Assembly (NCBI RefSeq): GCF_004151235.1
Contig: NZ_JUIV01000022.1
Location: 1-64,000, forward strand
From: Flavobacterium anhuiense
GTDB lineage: Bacteria; Bacteroidota; Bacteroidia; Flavobacteriales; Flavobacteriaceae
Length of the DNA stretch: 64,000 bases
Direction of reading: 5' to 3'
Both the position numbers and the translations under genes were made by a program. The notes beneath the pieces were generated by a model. The model was not told where the DNA came from. It searched no databases and saw nothing but the letters and a program-made list of their open reading frames with translations. Of the stretch, positions 41,322-52,100 are shown in pieces. Within the stretch, counting starts at the first letter, position 1; every line of letters begins with the position of its first letter.

Positions 41322-42827
41322 ATGAGTACCGCAGTAAAAAGACCTGAATTTAAGGCAAAATACGATAACTATATTGGTGGAAAATTTACCGCACCAATTA
41401 CAGGAGAATACTTTGATGTAGTTTCTCCTATTGATGGAAAAGTATTTACAAAAGCAGCGCATTCTGGAAAAGAAGATCTAGAATTGGCTGTAGATACTGC
41501 TTATGAAGCATTTAAGACTTGGGGAAAAACTTCTGTAACGGAAAGAAGTATTCTATTGAATAAGATTGCACAGAAAATTGAAGACAATTTAGAATATATT
41601 GCAGCAGTTGAAACGGTAGATAATGGAAAACCAATCCGTGAAACTCTTGCTGCTGATATTCCGTTGGCAATTGACCATTTTAGATATTTTGCAGGTGTAA
41701 TTCGTGCAGAAGAAAGTGCTATTTCAGAACTAGATTCGCAAACGGTTTCTATTGCGTTAAGCGAACCTATTGGAGTTGTAGCGCAGATTATTCCGTGGAA
41801 CTTTCCAATTTTAATGGCAGTCTGGAAAATTGCTCCAGCTCTTGCGGCTGGAAATACAATCGTCTTAAAACCAGCTGAAAGCACGCCGATTTCTATTATG
41901 GTTTTAATGGAATTAATTGGCGACATTCTTCCTCCTGGAGTTTTAAATATTGTAAACGGATTTGGAGCCGAATTAGGACGTCCGTTAGTAACCAATAAAA
42001 AAGTATCAAAAGCTGCATTTACAGGTTCTACTACTACAGGACGTTTGGTGATGCAGTATGCAACAGAAAATATTATTCCGGTAACTTTAGAATTAGGCGG
42101 AAAATCACCAAATATTTTCTTCCCTTCTGTAGCAGATCATGACGATGATTTCTTTGATAAAGCCGTAGAAGGTGCTGTATTGTTTGCTTTAAATCAAGGA
42201 GAAATCTGTACTTGTCCTTCCAGATTATTAATTCACGAAGATATTTACGACAAGTTCATCAAAAAAGTAATTGAAAGAACTGAAGCCATTATAGCTGGAA
42301 ATCCGTTGGACAAATCAACTATGATTGGTGCTCAGACTTCGATTGTTCAGAAAGAAAAAATCATGTCCTATATCAAATTAGGAAAAGAAGAAGGTGCAGA
42401 ATTATTGACTGGAGGTGACGAAAATAAATTGGGTGGAGATTTAGAAGGCGGTTATTACATTAAACCGACTTTGTTTAAAGGTCACAACAAAATGAGAATT
42501 TTCCAAGAAGAGATTTTCGGACCTGTTTTAGCGGTTACCACTTTCAAAACTACTGAAGAAGCTATTGAAATTGCCAATGATACCATGTACGGATTAGGTG
42601 CAGGAGTTTGGACACGTGATGCGCACGAAATTTATCAGGTTCCGAGAGCAATTCAGTCTGGTCGTGTTTGGATTAATCAATATCATTCTTATCCTGCTGG
42701 CGCTCCGTTTGGAGGTTACAAGCAATCTGGAATTGGTCGTGAAAACCATAAAATGATGCTAAGCCAATATCGCCAAACCAAAAACATGCTGATTTCTTAC
42801 GATAAAAAGAAATTAGGATTCTTCTAA
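41322..42827 (+). CDS. NAD-dependent aldehyde dehydrogenase (acetaldehyde type)
   Basis: A 501-aa aldehyde dehydrogenase; the start at 41322 (MSTAVKRPEF) matches family length. Cofactor-binding FTGSTTTGR, catalytic Glu in LELGGKSPNIFF and catalytic Cys in LNQGEICTCPSRLL are all present, followed by EEIFGPVLAVTTF. The double Cys at the active site (ICTCP) is typical of the ExaC/AldB group that oxidises acetaldehyde and chloroacetaldehyde. It is followed by an alcohol dehydrogenase and a DUF779 gene, which points to oxidation of an alcohol via the aldehyde to the acid. Confidence 0.93.
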   Translation: MSTAVKRPEFKAKYDNYIGGKFTAPITGEYFDVVSPIDGKVFTKAAHSGKEDLELAVDTAYEAFKTWGKTSVTERSILLNKIAQKIEDNLEYIAAVETVDNGKPIRETLAADIPLAIDHFRYFAGVIRAEESAISELDSQTVSIALSEPIGVVAQIIPWNFPILMAVWKIAPALAAGNTIVLKPAESTPISIMVLMELIGDILPPGVLNIVNGFGAELGRPLVTNKKVSKAAFTGSTTTGRLVMQYATENIIPVTLELGGKSPNIFFPSVADHDDDFFDKAVEGAVLFALNQGEICTCPSRLLIHEDIYDKFIKKVIERTEAIIAGNPLDKSTMIGAQTSIVQKEKIMSYIKLGKEEGAELLTGGDENKLGGDLEGGYYIKPTLFKGHNKMRIFQEEIFGPVLAVTTFKTTEEAIEIANDTMYGLGAGVWTRDAHEIYQVPRAIQSGRVWINQYHSYPAGAPFGGYKQSGIGRENHKMMLSQYRQTKNMLISYDKKKLGFF

Positions 42828-42891
42828 AGAGAATATAAACTTGAGAATAGAAAGCTCAATAAGTTTTCTATTCTCTTAAAACCATAGAATT

Positions 42892-43926
42892 ATGCTTCCA
42901 AAAACAATGAAAGCTGCGGTCGTGAGAGAATTTGGTTCACTTCTAAAAATTGAAGAAGTCGAAGTAAAACGCCCAGGTAGAAATGAAATTCTTGTAAAAG
43001 TAATTGCAAGCGGAGTGTGCCACACCGATTTACATGCTGTAGAAGGCGATTGGCCAGTTAAACCTAAAATGCCTTTAATTCCAGGACACGAAGCTGTTGG
43101 TTATGTTGCAGCAGTTGGGCCAGATGTAAAAAACGTAAAAGAAGGTGATGCTGTTGGTGTGCCTTGGCTATATAGCGCCTGCGGAGGCTGCGATCACTGC
43201 ATTACAGGCTGGGAAACTTTATGCGAAAGCCAGCAGAATGGCGGTTACAGCGTAGATGGCGGATTTGCAGAATTTGTTATTGCAGATGCCAGATATGTTG
43301 GAATTTTGCCTTCTAATGTGAATTTTATCGAAATGGCTCCGATTTTATGCGCTGGTGTTACAGTTTACAAAGGATTGAAAGAAACTGAGGTGAAACCTGG
43401 CGAATGGGTAGCAATTTCAGGAATTGGAGGTTTAGGACACGTTGCTGTGCAATATGCAAAAGCTATGGGAATGAATGTGGTGGCTATTGATATTGGAGAC
43501 GATAAATTGGAACTGGCAAAAAAATTAGGCGCCGATTTGGTGGTCAATGCTAAAAATCAAAATCCTGGAGAATTCTTAAAGAAAGAAGTCGGTGGAATGC
43601 ATGGGGCGTTGGTTACCGCAGTTTCTCCAATTGCTTTCAAACAAGGGCTTGAAACATTGAGAAGAAAAGGTACAATGGCATTAAACGGACTTCCTCCAGG
43701 TAATTTTGATTTGTCAATTTTTGATACTGTTTTAAATAGAATCACTATTAGAGGTTCGATAGTTGGAACCAGAAAAGATATGAAAGAAGCGATTGAATTT
43801 GCCGTTGACGGTAAAGTCAAAGCTACTGTAACACCTACAAGATTGGAAGACATTAACAATGTTTTTGACAAAATGAAAAAAGGTGAAATAGAAGGTAGAG
43901 TTGTGCTTGATATAGCACAATCATAA
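42892..43926 (+). CDS. adhP: Zinc-dependent alcohol dehydrogenase, AdhP type
   Basis: A 344-aa medium-chain alcohol dehydrogenase converting ethanol-like alcohols to aldehydes with NAD. Catalytic zinc ligands are Cys and His in SGVCHTDLHA, GHEAVG, and Cys in ILCAGVTVYKGLK. The structural zinc cysteines are in YSACGGCDHCITGWETLC. The nucleotide fold motif GIGGLGHVAVQYAKAMG follows. All are present. It lies 64 bp after the aldehyde dehydrogenase gene and probably shares its transcript. Confidence 0.94.
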   Translation: MLPKTMKAAVVREFGSLLKIEEVEVKRPGRNEILVKVIASGVCHTDLHAVEGDWPVKPKMPLIPGHEAVGYVAAVGPDVKNVKEGDAVGVPWLYSACGGCDHCITGWETLCESQQNGGYSVDGGFAEFVIADARYVGILPSNVNFIEMAPILCAGVTVYKGLKETEVKPGEWVAISGIGGLGHVAVQYAKAMGMNVVAIDIGDDKLELAKKLGADLVVNAKNQNPGEFLKKEVGGMHGALVTAVSPIAFKQGLETLRRKGTMALNGLPPGNFDLSIFDTVLNRITIRGSIVGTRKDMKEAIEFAVDGKVKATVTPTRLEDINNVFDKMKKGEIEGRVVLDIAQS

Positions 43927-43993
43927 ATAGTTAGTTTATGTTGAAGCAGTAAATTCTTAATTGAATTTGCTGCTTTTTTTAATTTTGAAAGTG

Positions 43994-44368
43994 ATGATTA
44001 AACGAATTGATGCTACAGAAAAAGCCATTGAACTGATTAAAGTTCTGAAAGAAAAACACGGTGACCTGATGTTTTATCAGGCAGGCGGATGCTGTGAAGG
44101 CACGCAACCACAGTGTTTTGAAAAAGGCGGTTATTATCAGCGAACAGGCGATGTTTGCATTGGTATAATTGAAGACACAGAATTTTGGGTAGACAAAGAT
44201 TTATTCGAATACTGGAAACATGCGCATTTTACTCTAACTGTAATTGATGCATTTGGAGTTGGTGGTTTTTCTTTGGAAACTCCTTTAAAGAAAACATTTC
44301 AAATAGAATATAGAATTTTCGCCCCAGAAGAAGAGTTGAATCTAGAGCCGGTTACAAGGATTGAGTAG
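43994..44368 (+). CDS. DUF779 protein
   Basis: A 124-aa cytoplasmic protein of DUF779; start placed at MIKRIDATEKA (43994). The family signature MFYQAGGCCEGTQPQCFEKGG with paired cysteines is clear, then DVCIGIIEDTEFWVDKDLFEYW and the conserved acidic tail. DUF779 genes are repeatedly found next to aldehyde/alcohol dehydrogenases, as here. A supporting role such as cofactor or metal handling is likely, but the activity is unknown. Confidence 0.9.
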   Translation: MIKRIDATEKAIELIKVLKEKHGDLMFYQAGGCCEGTQPQCFEKGGYYQRTGDVCIGIIEDTEFWVDKDLFEYWKHAHFTLTVIDAFGVGGFSLETPLKKTFQIEYRIFAPEEELNLEPVTRIE

Positions 44369-44413
44369 AAGTTTTTAGTCTCAGTCACAGTTTTCAGTCT
44401 CCGATAAAAAAAA

Positions 44414-44450
44414 CTTAGAATCTTAGAGCCTTAGGATCTTAGCATCTTAA
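44414..44450. repeat. Degenerate 8-bp tandem repeat (CTTAGNNT)
   Basis: CTTAGAAT, CTTAGAGC, CTTAGGAT, CTTAGCAT, CTTAATT lie in line between the convergent DUF779 and AraC genes, touching the AraC stop codon. Confidence 0.8.
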
Positions 44451-45370
44451 TTAATATAAAGTAACTGATACTGTTTTGGAGTAATTCCCTCGTATTTTTT
44501 AAACAATCTAATAAAATAATTGGCATCTTCAAAGCCAGCTAAATAACAGACTTCGTTAATTTGAAGAGTTGGATTCTTCAAAAGATTTTTGGCGCATTTT
44601 ATTTTCTCATTCAAAATATATTCAATCGGACTCATTCCAAGTTCGCGTTTAAAGAAACGGTAGAAAGAAGTGGTGCTCATACAGGCTTTTTCACTAAGTG
44701 ATTTTAAGTTCATATTTTCTTTCAGATTCTGTTTGATATATTCTGTAACTTCTTTTATGGGATTGTTTGCGTCCAAAAATTTCCCTTCGTCTATAGATTT
44801 TACCGTTTGAGTTTGAATAATTCTAATCAATAATTCTTTTAAGGTTAAATCTGCAAAAATATCTTTGGCTACAGAAGTGCTCATGCATTCTTTTATGAGT
44901 TTATTAATTGTAGCAGCCATTTCTACATTATTGTAAAAGAAATAGTTTTGATAATTTAATTGCCAGTACATATTAGTTCCTTCTTTCGGATATTGTTCAT
45001 TTAAGAAGTTTAATATTTCAACAATTTTATCCTGATCAATTGCTAATGCTAGGCATTGTGTGGGATTGTTTTTTGAAGCTTCAGGAAAATCAATTTTCAT
45101 TTCTACATTTGAAGGAACAATAACCGTTTCACCTGGAAGATAAACAAATTCAGGATCGTCAAAAAGATGCATGATTTTCTTGCCTCTCAACATACTAGTT
45201 ACCACTAAATCATTAAATTTTAAAGGAACTTTTTGAGTTGATTCGTAGGTTTCAAATAAATTTAATTCACAATTATTAAGGTTGTAGATCGTTCTGTTTT
45301 CTACAAGAGTTTTTAATGATTTCTCTTGCGATAATTGAAGCGGATTAACTAAATATCGTTGACTGTTCAT
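44447..45370 (-). CDS. AraC-family transcriptional regulator
   Basis: A 307-aa regulator with an N-terminal cupin-like sensing domain (VYLPGETVIVPSNVEMKIDFPE) and two C-terminal AraC helix-turn-helices (NLKSLSEKACMSTTSFYRFFKRELGMSPIEY and INEVCYLAGFEDANYFIRLFKKYEGITPKQY). It is convergent with the aldehyde dehydrogenase/adhP/DUF779 genes. Regulators of this type commonly accompany that gene set, so it probably controls them in response to the alcohol or aldehyde. The link is inferred from position. Confidence 0.9.
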   Translation of the reverse strand: MNSQRYLVNPLQLSQEKSLKTLVENRTIYNLNNCELNLFETYESTQKVPLKFNDLVVTSMLRGKKIMHLFDDPEFVYLPGETVIVPSNVEMKIDFPEASKNNPTQCLALAIDQDKIVEILNFLNEQYPKEGTNMYWQLNYQNYFFYNNVEMAATINKLIKECMSTSVAKDIFADLTLKELLIRIIQTQTVKSIDEGKFLDANNPIKEVTEYIKQNLKENMNLKSLSEKACMSTTSFYRFFKRELGMSPIEYILNEKIKCAKNLLKNPTLQINEVCYLAGFEDANYFIRLFKKYEGITPKQYQLLYIN

Positions 45371-45493
45371 TAAATTTAAGTTTTTGGTGGAGACTTTAAA
45401 TTTAATGAAAATATGTATACAGAATGAATATTTAAGCCTTTTTTATGACTTGTATAAGGTTGTGTTTAAAAAAAGAAAGAAGATGTTTTATAA

Positions 45494-45524
45494 TAAAAAA
45501 GAGAGAATTAAAATCCTCTCTTTT
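45494..45524 (-). terminator. Terminator of the secreted-protein gene
   Basis: AAAAGAGAG / CTCTCTTTT stem with T-rich end on the minus strand, 26 bp after the 45550 stop. Confidence 0.6.
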
Positions 45525-45549
45525 CACTTATTTCTATTTCTAATTCAAT

Positions 45550-46542
45550 TTAATCGGTGGTACACACTGCTGCATGAATAATTATCCAGAAGCTTCCGTC
45601 TCCACTGTATGTTAGATCATAACTATCTGTTGTGGAATTGTTTAAAGTATGCTGATTGCCATATAGACCTGGTGCAGCAGTAGCAGGCCTATCATCAGAC
45701 AAATAAACATGAGTTTCTGTAAATACTGTTCCGGGATGAGTAGCGTTGATCGTTACTTTTACACTGCTGCCTTGAATTACAATTGTAACCGTTCCTGCTA
45801 AATAGCCATTATTAATATTGTTTTGTCCAGCACCTGCATATAAGTTGTAGTTATAAGTGCCGTCTGCAACATTATCATAATAAGTAGCCCATCCCCATTT
45901 TTCAGAAATTTCTAAGCCAATGAATGTGTTGTTTCCGAACATATAAGCTGTATCGCAGTTGGTAACTGGTGGAGGAGTTTCGCAGTTTCTTAAGCAGTAC
46001 TTAAAGTAAGTTGCCCAGTTTTTTCCAGGGAATTTTATATCGCCTGCCCAGCCAGTTTCTGTTCTTACGACATTTCCGTTTACAATATTTTTCATGCTTG
46101 AATGAGCAGCAATAAATAAACATCTATTGTCATCTAGAATTATTGAAGAAAGGGGAATAGTAAAAGTATAACTTTGAATTAATGGATTAAAAGATTTGTT
46201 ATATGGAAATTGTCCAGGAATTGGATTTCCATTTTTTATCGGTACATTGGCATATGGCCCTACAAACAAATGAAGTTCACTAAAATACCAATTTGTAAGC
46301 GCAGAATAGGTTACGTAGAGATTTGTAGCGTCATTTTCAACTAAAATTTTTCCAGCGTTAGTAAACTGGCCAGCCATAATGTTAATTGATATTGGATCGC
46401 ATTCTGAATAAGTTCCTTTTGCAGTAGCAGAAGTTGAACTATTCGATTGTTTAGCCTCAGTTTGAATGTCTGTACTTAGAGGCTCGTTGGTACAATTGAC
46501 AATCAGAAAAGCAAAAACCACAAGTGTAATAATTTTTTTCAT
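45550..46542 (-). CDS. Secreted lipoprotein with two repeated domains
   Basis: A 330-aa exported lipoprotein with lipobox FLIVNC (Cys about residue 17), a Ser/Thr-rich linker, then two related beta-domains. The first contains LYVTYSALTNWYFSELHLFVGP.. and ends CLFIAAHSSM; the second contains VKVTINATHPGTVFTETHVYLSD.. and ends SFWIIIHAAVCT. The shared plan (strand, TETH/SELH, VYLS/LFVG, then IIxHA/IAAHS) shows an internal duplication, with a Pro-rich Cys-containing joint (CETPPPVTNC). No catalytic motif. It is probably a surface-exposed adhesive or binding protein; function not known. Confidence 0.65.
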   Translation of the reverse strand: MKKIITLVVFAFLIVNCTNEPLSTDIQTEAKQSNSSTSATAKGTYSECDPISINIMAGQFTNAGKILVENDATNLYVTYSALTNWYFSELHLFVGPYANVPIKNGNPIPGQFPYNKSFNPLIQSYTFTIPLSSIILDDNRCLFIAAHSSMKNIVNGNVVRTETGWAGDIKFPGKNWATYFKYCLRNCETPPPVTNCDTAYMFGNNTFIGLEISEKWGWATYYDNVADGTYNYNLYAGAGQNNINNGYLAGTVTIVIQGSSVKVTINATHPGTVFTETHVYLSDDRPATAAPGLYGNQHTLNNSTTDSYDLTYSGDGSFWIIIHAAVCTTD

Positions 46543-46715
46543 CGTAATAAGGAGTTAAAAATTAGTAACAATTAAAGGGTAGCTTTAAATAAGGGGGTTT
46601 AAATTGCTATTACAAATTTTATGACTTATTTATTAGATTTCAAAAAATATCCGTTCAACGAGTTATTTAGTCGCTTAACTGCATGTTTTTCAGTGTTTTG
46701 TAGTGTTTTTTAATT

Positions 46716-47579
46716 TTATATCAATTCTTCTACGTGTTTTTTGATATTTTCGGATATTTTTCGCGTAGGAAGGTCGTTTTCGTCATTTCCAAACGGATCT
46801 TCAATTTCTTCAGCAATAAGCTCTAAACTGGCCAAAACATAAAAGATAAAAACGACAACAGGCGCAACTAAATATCCTAAACTAACAGAATATCCAAACG
46901 GGAGCGTCATCGTATAAAAGAAGATAAATTTCTTTATAAAAGCGCTGTAAGAGTAGGGAATAGGCGTGTTTTTGATACGCTCGCAAGCTCCACAGATATC
47001 TGTAAAAGCAACTAATTCGTCATTTATAGTAATTAATTGTTCTCCAGTTATTTTTCCAGCTTCATACAAATCATTGATTTTATGATACATGATTCTTTTC
47101 AGCTGATTTGGCTTGTGCTTATGATGGTCAATTTCCAAGTCAACATCTTCAAAAAGCTGTTTGCTGGTGTCTTCATCTTTCAAATGCTGATGAAGAATAT
47201 CAGCATACATGGGAATATATTTTCTGAAAAACTTTCTGTCATTTTCATCTTTTAAAATGGCTGAGAGTTTTATGGCAAAATTACGGCTGTTATTTACAAG
47301 TCCGCCCCAGAGTTTTCGGCCTTCCCACCATCTGTCATAAGCGGTATTAGTTCTAAAAACAAGCAAAAGAGAAATTACAAATCCTAGCATTCCGTGCATA
47401 ATTGGAATATTATGAATATAATCGTTTTTGGTTACTTTAAAATAATGAAGTTCAAGATAACATATTATTGCAGCATATATTCCAATTGCAATCATAATCG
47501 TAAACAGTTTTCGAACAGTATCCGATTTATGAAAATGAAAAATAAATGTAAACCAATCTTTGGTATTGTATGTAATCAT
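46716..47579 (-). CDS. Bestrophin-family anion channel (UPF0187)
   Basis: A 287-aa membrane protein of the bestrophin/RFP-TM family, pentameric chloride or other anion channels. Key parts: MITYNTKDWFTFIFHFHKSDT at the start, MLGFVISLLLVFRTNTAYDRWWEGRKLWGGLVNNSRNF around the second helix, and TLPFGYSVSLGYLVAPVVVFIFYVLASLELIAEEIEDPFGND-DLP near the end, which carries the acidic calcium/ion-binding-like stretch. The length is typical of bacterial members. It stands alone. Confidence 0.92.
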   Translation of the reverse strand: MITYNTKDWFTFIFHFHKSDTVRKLFTIMIAIGIYAAIICYLELHYFKVTKNDYIHNIPIMHGMLGFVISLLLVFRTNTAYDRWWEGRKLWGGLVNNSRNFAIKLSAILKDENDRKFFRKYIPMYADILHQHLKDEDTSKQLFEDVDLEIDHHKHKPNQLKRIMYHKINDLYEAGKITGEQLITINDELVAFTDICGACERIKNTPIPYSYSAFIKKFIFFYTMTLPFGYSVSLGYLVAPVVVFIFYVLASLELIAEEIEDPFGNDENDLPTRKISENIKKHVEELI

Positions 47580-47756
47580 TGAAATGTGTTTTGAACAAAT
47601 TTAAATTAAAAATCGCCTATTAAACGCAAAACGGAAGAAAATATTTTAGCTCATTTAGGCATTCTAATTTCATTTAAAATAGACATAGACATTTACTCAT
47701 GTACTTATGCAAAAGATAGTCTTTTAGAAATTCGAGATTCTTGGTAATTAAAAAAA

Positions 47757-47820
47757 ATCTGCTGAATTTGCTAAATCTGCGAGCTATTTTTCTCACGCAG
47801 ATTTAGCAGATCCAGCAGAT
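47757..47820 (-). terminator. Long terminator hairpin of the RND efflux operon
   Basis: 25-bp imperfect arms (ATCTGCTG..GCTAAATCTGCG and CGCAGATTTAGC..CAGCAGAT) with a 14-nt loop and a T run on the minus strand, about 25 bp after the TolC-family gene. Confidence 0.8.
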
Positions 47821-47846
47821 AATATGTGGTTTTTTAATTAGAAAAG

Positions 47847-49157
47847 CTAAAAATTAATATTTCCTGCTAATTCTTTTAAGGCAATTTCAGATAATTTTGC
47901 TTCATATTGTGCATTGCTGTAACGAACTTTAGCATTCACATAATTCAGCTGAGCAGTTCTAAAATCAAGCGTTGTAATAGTTCCGATTTTAAATTTATCT
48001 AATGTAATTTCTAAATTCTGTCTAGCAATAGTTTCATTGTTTTCTTCTAGATCAATTAGTTCTAAATTGGTTAAATATGTTTGAAAAGCAGTGCTCAATT
48101 GTGTATTTAAAATGGTGTTTTGCTGTTCGATAGCAATCTGTGAGTTTTCAATCTGTAATTTGGCCACCTTTTCATTACGATGCTGATTGAAACCGTCAAA
48201 GATGTTCATTGAAGCATTAAAGCCATAATTTAAACCTTTTGAAGACGTTTCGCTGGTAAAACCTAAACTCGATTGGCTTTCAGAGAAATTATAGCCTGTT
48301 GTTAAACGTAAAGTAGGATAGCGATCAGCTTTTACTTGTTTCAATTGCAATTCGGCAATGCGTTTATTGATTATTTGCGTTTCTAAACCAGGGTTTTGTT
48401 TTTGCGCCAATTCCATTAAATCAGCCAAAACTAATTTATTGTCCACTTTTACCTCGTCTGTAACTTTGAAGTCAATTTTTGGGTCACGAGCCAAGTATTG
48501 GTTCAATAAAATTTTAGCATTCGCATAAGATTCTTTTTGTCTTAATAAAGCAACCTGATCAGAATTTAAATCAACTTGTGCGTTTAAAACTTCTAGTTTT
48601 GAAGCTTTTCCAATGCTGAAACGATTTTTTGCTAAAGTTAAACGCTGATTAGAAATTACAATTGTAGTATCTAATGCGGCCAATTGCTGCTGTTGCTGTA
48701 CCAAATCATAATAAGACGAATTTACCTGAGCTATTTTAAGCAAAATAGTTCTTTTAAGTTCAGCATCGCCCAATTTTTGAAGCTCTTTTAGCTGATCTAA
48801 TTTGGCAAACATTTTCATTCCGTCAAAAACAGTCCATCCTAAACTAACACCATAAGACAAACTGTTATTTTTTGCATTATTTAATGTAGTGGAAGTGCCA
48901 TCCTGACGAACTTGTGTTGAATTGGTAAGACTATTATTGTCTGTAATATTTGCCGTTGCTGTTGGCAGCATTCCTGCATTTCCAATTGTTACGTTTGTTT
49001 CGTTTATTTTGGAATTGTTTTTAGCAATTTTAATCTCAAAATTATTTTCCAAAGCTATAGTCATAGCTTGTTCAATAGTAAGAACTTCCTGTGCCTTTGC
49101 CTGAATGATGCAGAGGAAGAGGATTAGTACTGTACAATATGTTTTTTTGATATTCAT
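47847..49157 (-). CDS. TolC-family outer-membrane protein of RND efflux system
   Basis: A 436-aa outer-membrane efflux protein: signal peptide ending AKAQ (about residue 22), then two OEP repeats of long helices and barrel strands. The first has LTIEQAMTIALENNFEIKIAK; the second has LNYGFNASMNIFDGFNQHRN and ends LRTAQLNYVNAKVRYSNAQYEAKLSEIALKELAG-like helix. It is the third gene of the MFP-RND-OEP operon and forms the exit duct. It is not closely similar to the channel at 21166. Confidence 0.92.
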   Translation of the reverse strand: MNIKKTYCTVLILFLCIIQAKAQEVLTIEQAMTIALENNFEIKIAKNNSKINETNVTIGNAGMLPTATANITDNNSLTNSTQVRQDGTSTTLNNAKNNSLSYGVSLGWTVFDGMKMFAKLDQLKELQKLGDAELKRTILLKIAQVNSSYYDLVQQQQQLAALDTTIVISNQRLTLAKNRFSIGKASKLEVLNAQVDLNSDQVALLRQKESYANAKILLNQYLARDPKIDFKVTDEVKVDNKLVLADLMELAQKQNPGLETQIINKRIAELQLKQVKADRYPTLRLTTGYNFSESQSSLGFTSETSSKGLNYGFNASMNIFDGFNQHRNEKVAKLQIENSQIAIEQQNTILNTQLSTAFQTYLTNLELIDLEENNETIARQNLEITLDKFKIGTITTLDFRTAQLNYVNAKVRYSNAQYEAKLSEIALKELAGNINF

Positions 49158-49193
49158 ATTTATTTTCTTTAACCAAAAATGATATTCTGGTTT

Positions 49194-52100
49194 CTATTTA
49201 ATGCTTTCTCTTTCGTATTCGTCAATATGGTCAAATTCTGGATAATGTTTTCTAGCTCTTGACCACATGTAATAAATTGCAGGAATTACAAAAAGCGTTA
49301 AAGCCAATGAAAAGATTGTTCCTCCCACAATTACAACTCCCATACCAATTCTGCTGGTTGACGCTGCACCAAGTGACAATGCGATAGGAAGCGCCCCTAA
49401 AGCGATGGCTAAACTGGTCATTAAAATTGGACGTAAACGTGCTTCAGAAGCCTCTAAAATAGCTTCTAATTTTGGCTTGCCTTGCTCTCGCAACTGATTA
49501 GCAAATTCTACAATCAAAATACCATTTTTGGTTACCAGACCAATCAGCATTACCGTACCAATCTGACTGAAAATATTCCATGTCTGGTTGAATAGCCATA
49601 GTGAAAATAAAGCTCCAGCCACCGCCATTGGAACCGTTAAAATGATGATAAACGGATCTATAAAACTTTCAAACTGTGCAGCAAGAATCAAGAAAATAAG
49701 CAACAATGCCAATCCGAAAGCAAAAGAAGTATTAGAGCTACTTTCTACGAAATCTCGCGATTCTCCAGCTAAATCGGTAGTAAAACTTTCATCCAAAACT
49801 TTGGCTTTAATTCGGTTCATTTCCTCGATACCTTCTCCCATACTTTTTCCTGGCGCTAAACCAGCTGAAACAGTTGCAGACATGTATCTATTATTGTGAT
49901 ATAATTGCGGCGGATTGCTTTGTTCATAAACTTTCACAACATTATCCATTTGAATTAATTGTCCGTTTTTGTTTTTCACAAAGATAGATGTCAAATCCAA
50001 AGGTTTAGATCTGTCTTTTTGGTCAAACTGGCCAATTACCTGATATTGTTTTCCGTTTTTAATAAAATAGCCAAAACGCTGTCCGCTTAAGGAAAGCTGT
50101 AAAGTCTGGGCAATATCAAGAATAGAGATTCCTAAACTTTCTGCCTTTGCTCGATCAATAGAAACGTTTATTTCAGGTTTGTTAAATTTCAAGTTGACAT
50201 CCGTTGTCGAAAACACATCACTTTTGTTTACCTCATTCATAAAAAGAGGAATTTTTTCTCGAAGTTTATCAAAATTTGGAGCCTGAATTATGTATTGTAT
50301 TGGCAATCCTCCACGTCTGTTAACTGCAATTGTAGGCTGCTGTATTACTGCGGTTTTAGCATCAGGATATTGTTTGGTCCATTTGGTTAATTTGTCGGCA
50401 ATATCTTTTTGAGAAACAGTTCTTTCATCTGGTTCTTTTAATGAGAGCCTAATAAAACCTGTATTGGTGGCAGATGCTCCAAAACCAGGTGCTGTAATAA
50501 CTAAGCTTACTTTCTTTTCAGGAATAGAATCGTCAACTAATTTTGAAATTTCCTGCATAAAACGGTCTGTATACTCGTATGATGAACCCTCAGGCATGGT
50601 CATACGCATTGTTACAGAACTTCTATCATCATAAGGTGCTGTTTCTTTTGGAAGAATGGTAAAGAATAAATAAATTAACCCGAAACAAGCAATTAGTATT
50701 GGGAAACTAATCCATTTTCTATCCATGAATTTAGTCAGCGCTTCAGCATAACTGCTATTCATTTTTTCGAAAAAAGGCTCAGTTTTAATATAAAATTTTG
50801 ACTTTTTCTGTTCGCCGCCTTTCATTAAATAAGCATTCAACATTGGCGTTAATGTCAATGATACAAAGGCAGAAATTAATACTGCGGCACCAATTACAAC
50901 TCCAAATTCCCTAAAAAGTCTTCCAACGAAACCTTCTAAGAAGATTACAGGTAAAAATACCGCTGCCAGTGTTACAGAAATCGAAATTACAGCATAAAAA
51001 ATTTCGTTAGAACCTTTAATCGCTGCTTCAATTGGCGACATTCCTTCTTCGACTTTTTTGAAGATATTTTCGGTTACCACAATACCATCATCCACAACCA
51101 GACCTGTCGCCAAAACAATTGCTAATAAAGTTAATACGTTAATTGAGAATCCAAATAACCACATTATGAAGAATGTAGCAATTAACGAAACCGGAATATC
51201 AATTAAAGGTCTAAAAGCGATCGCCCAGTCTCTAAAGAAAAGATAAATAATGATGATTACCAATATCACTGAAATTCCTAATGTTTCAGCAACTTCAAGT
51301 ACTGATTTCTTTACGAAAATAGTATTGTCAAGAGCAATATTTAATTTAATATCTTTTGGGAGATCTTTTTTTAAGGCCTCATATTTTTTATAAAATTCTT
51401 TCGATATATCTAGGTAATTTGCTCCAGGCATTGGCACGATGGCCAAACCAATCATTGGCAGACCAGACTGGCTTAATTTGGTTTCGATATTTTCTGGACC
51501 TAGCTCAGCACCTCCGACATCACTCAAACGAACAATTTTATCTCCGTCTGTTCTAATAATGATGTTATTGAATTCTTCTGCTTTAGAAAGATTTCCAATA
51601 GTTTTTACTGTAAGTTCGGTGTTGTTACCAGTCAGTTTTCCTGATGGAAGCTCAACATTTTGTGCATTCAAAGCTGTACGCACATCGGCTACTGTACAGC
51701 CATAAGCAGTAAGTTTTGCAGGATCAATCCATAAACGCATCGCGTAACGTTTTTGTCCCCAAATCTGTACTCCGCTGACTCCTGGAATGGTTTCTAAACG
51801 TTGAGATATAACATTTTCTGCATAATCGCTTAATTCTAGAGAATTTCTTGAATCGCTCTGAACGGTCATCGAAATAATAGCATCACTATCCGCATCTGCT
51901 TTTGATACCACTGGCGGCGCATCGATATCCTGAGGAAGATTTCTAATGGCTTGCGAAACTTTGTCTCGAACATCATTTGCTGCTTCTTCTAAATCTTTAT
52001 CAAGATTAAATTCAATTGTGATATTGCTGCTTCCTTGGTTACTTGAGGACGTAATATTTCTAATTCCGTCAATTGCATTTACTGCTTTTTCAAGAGGTTC

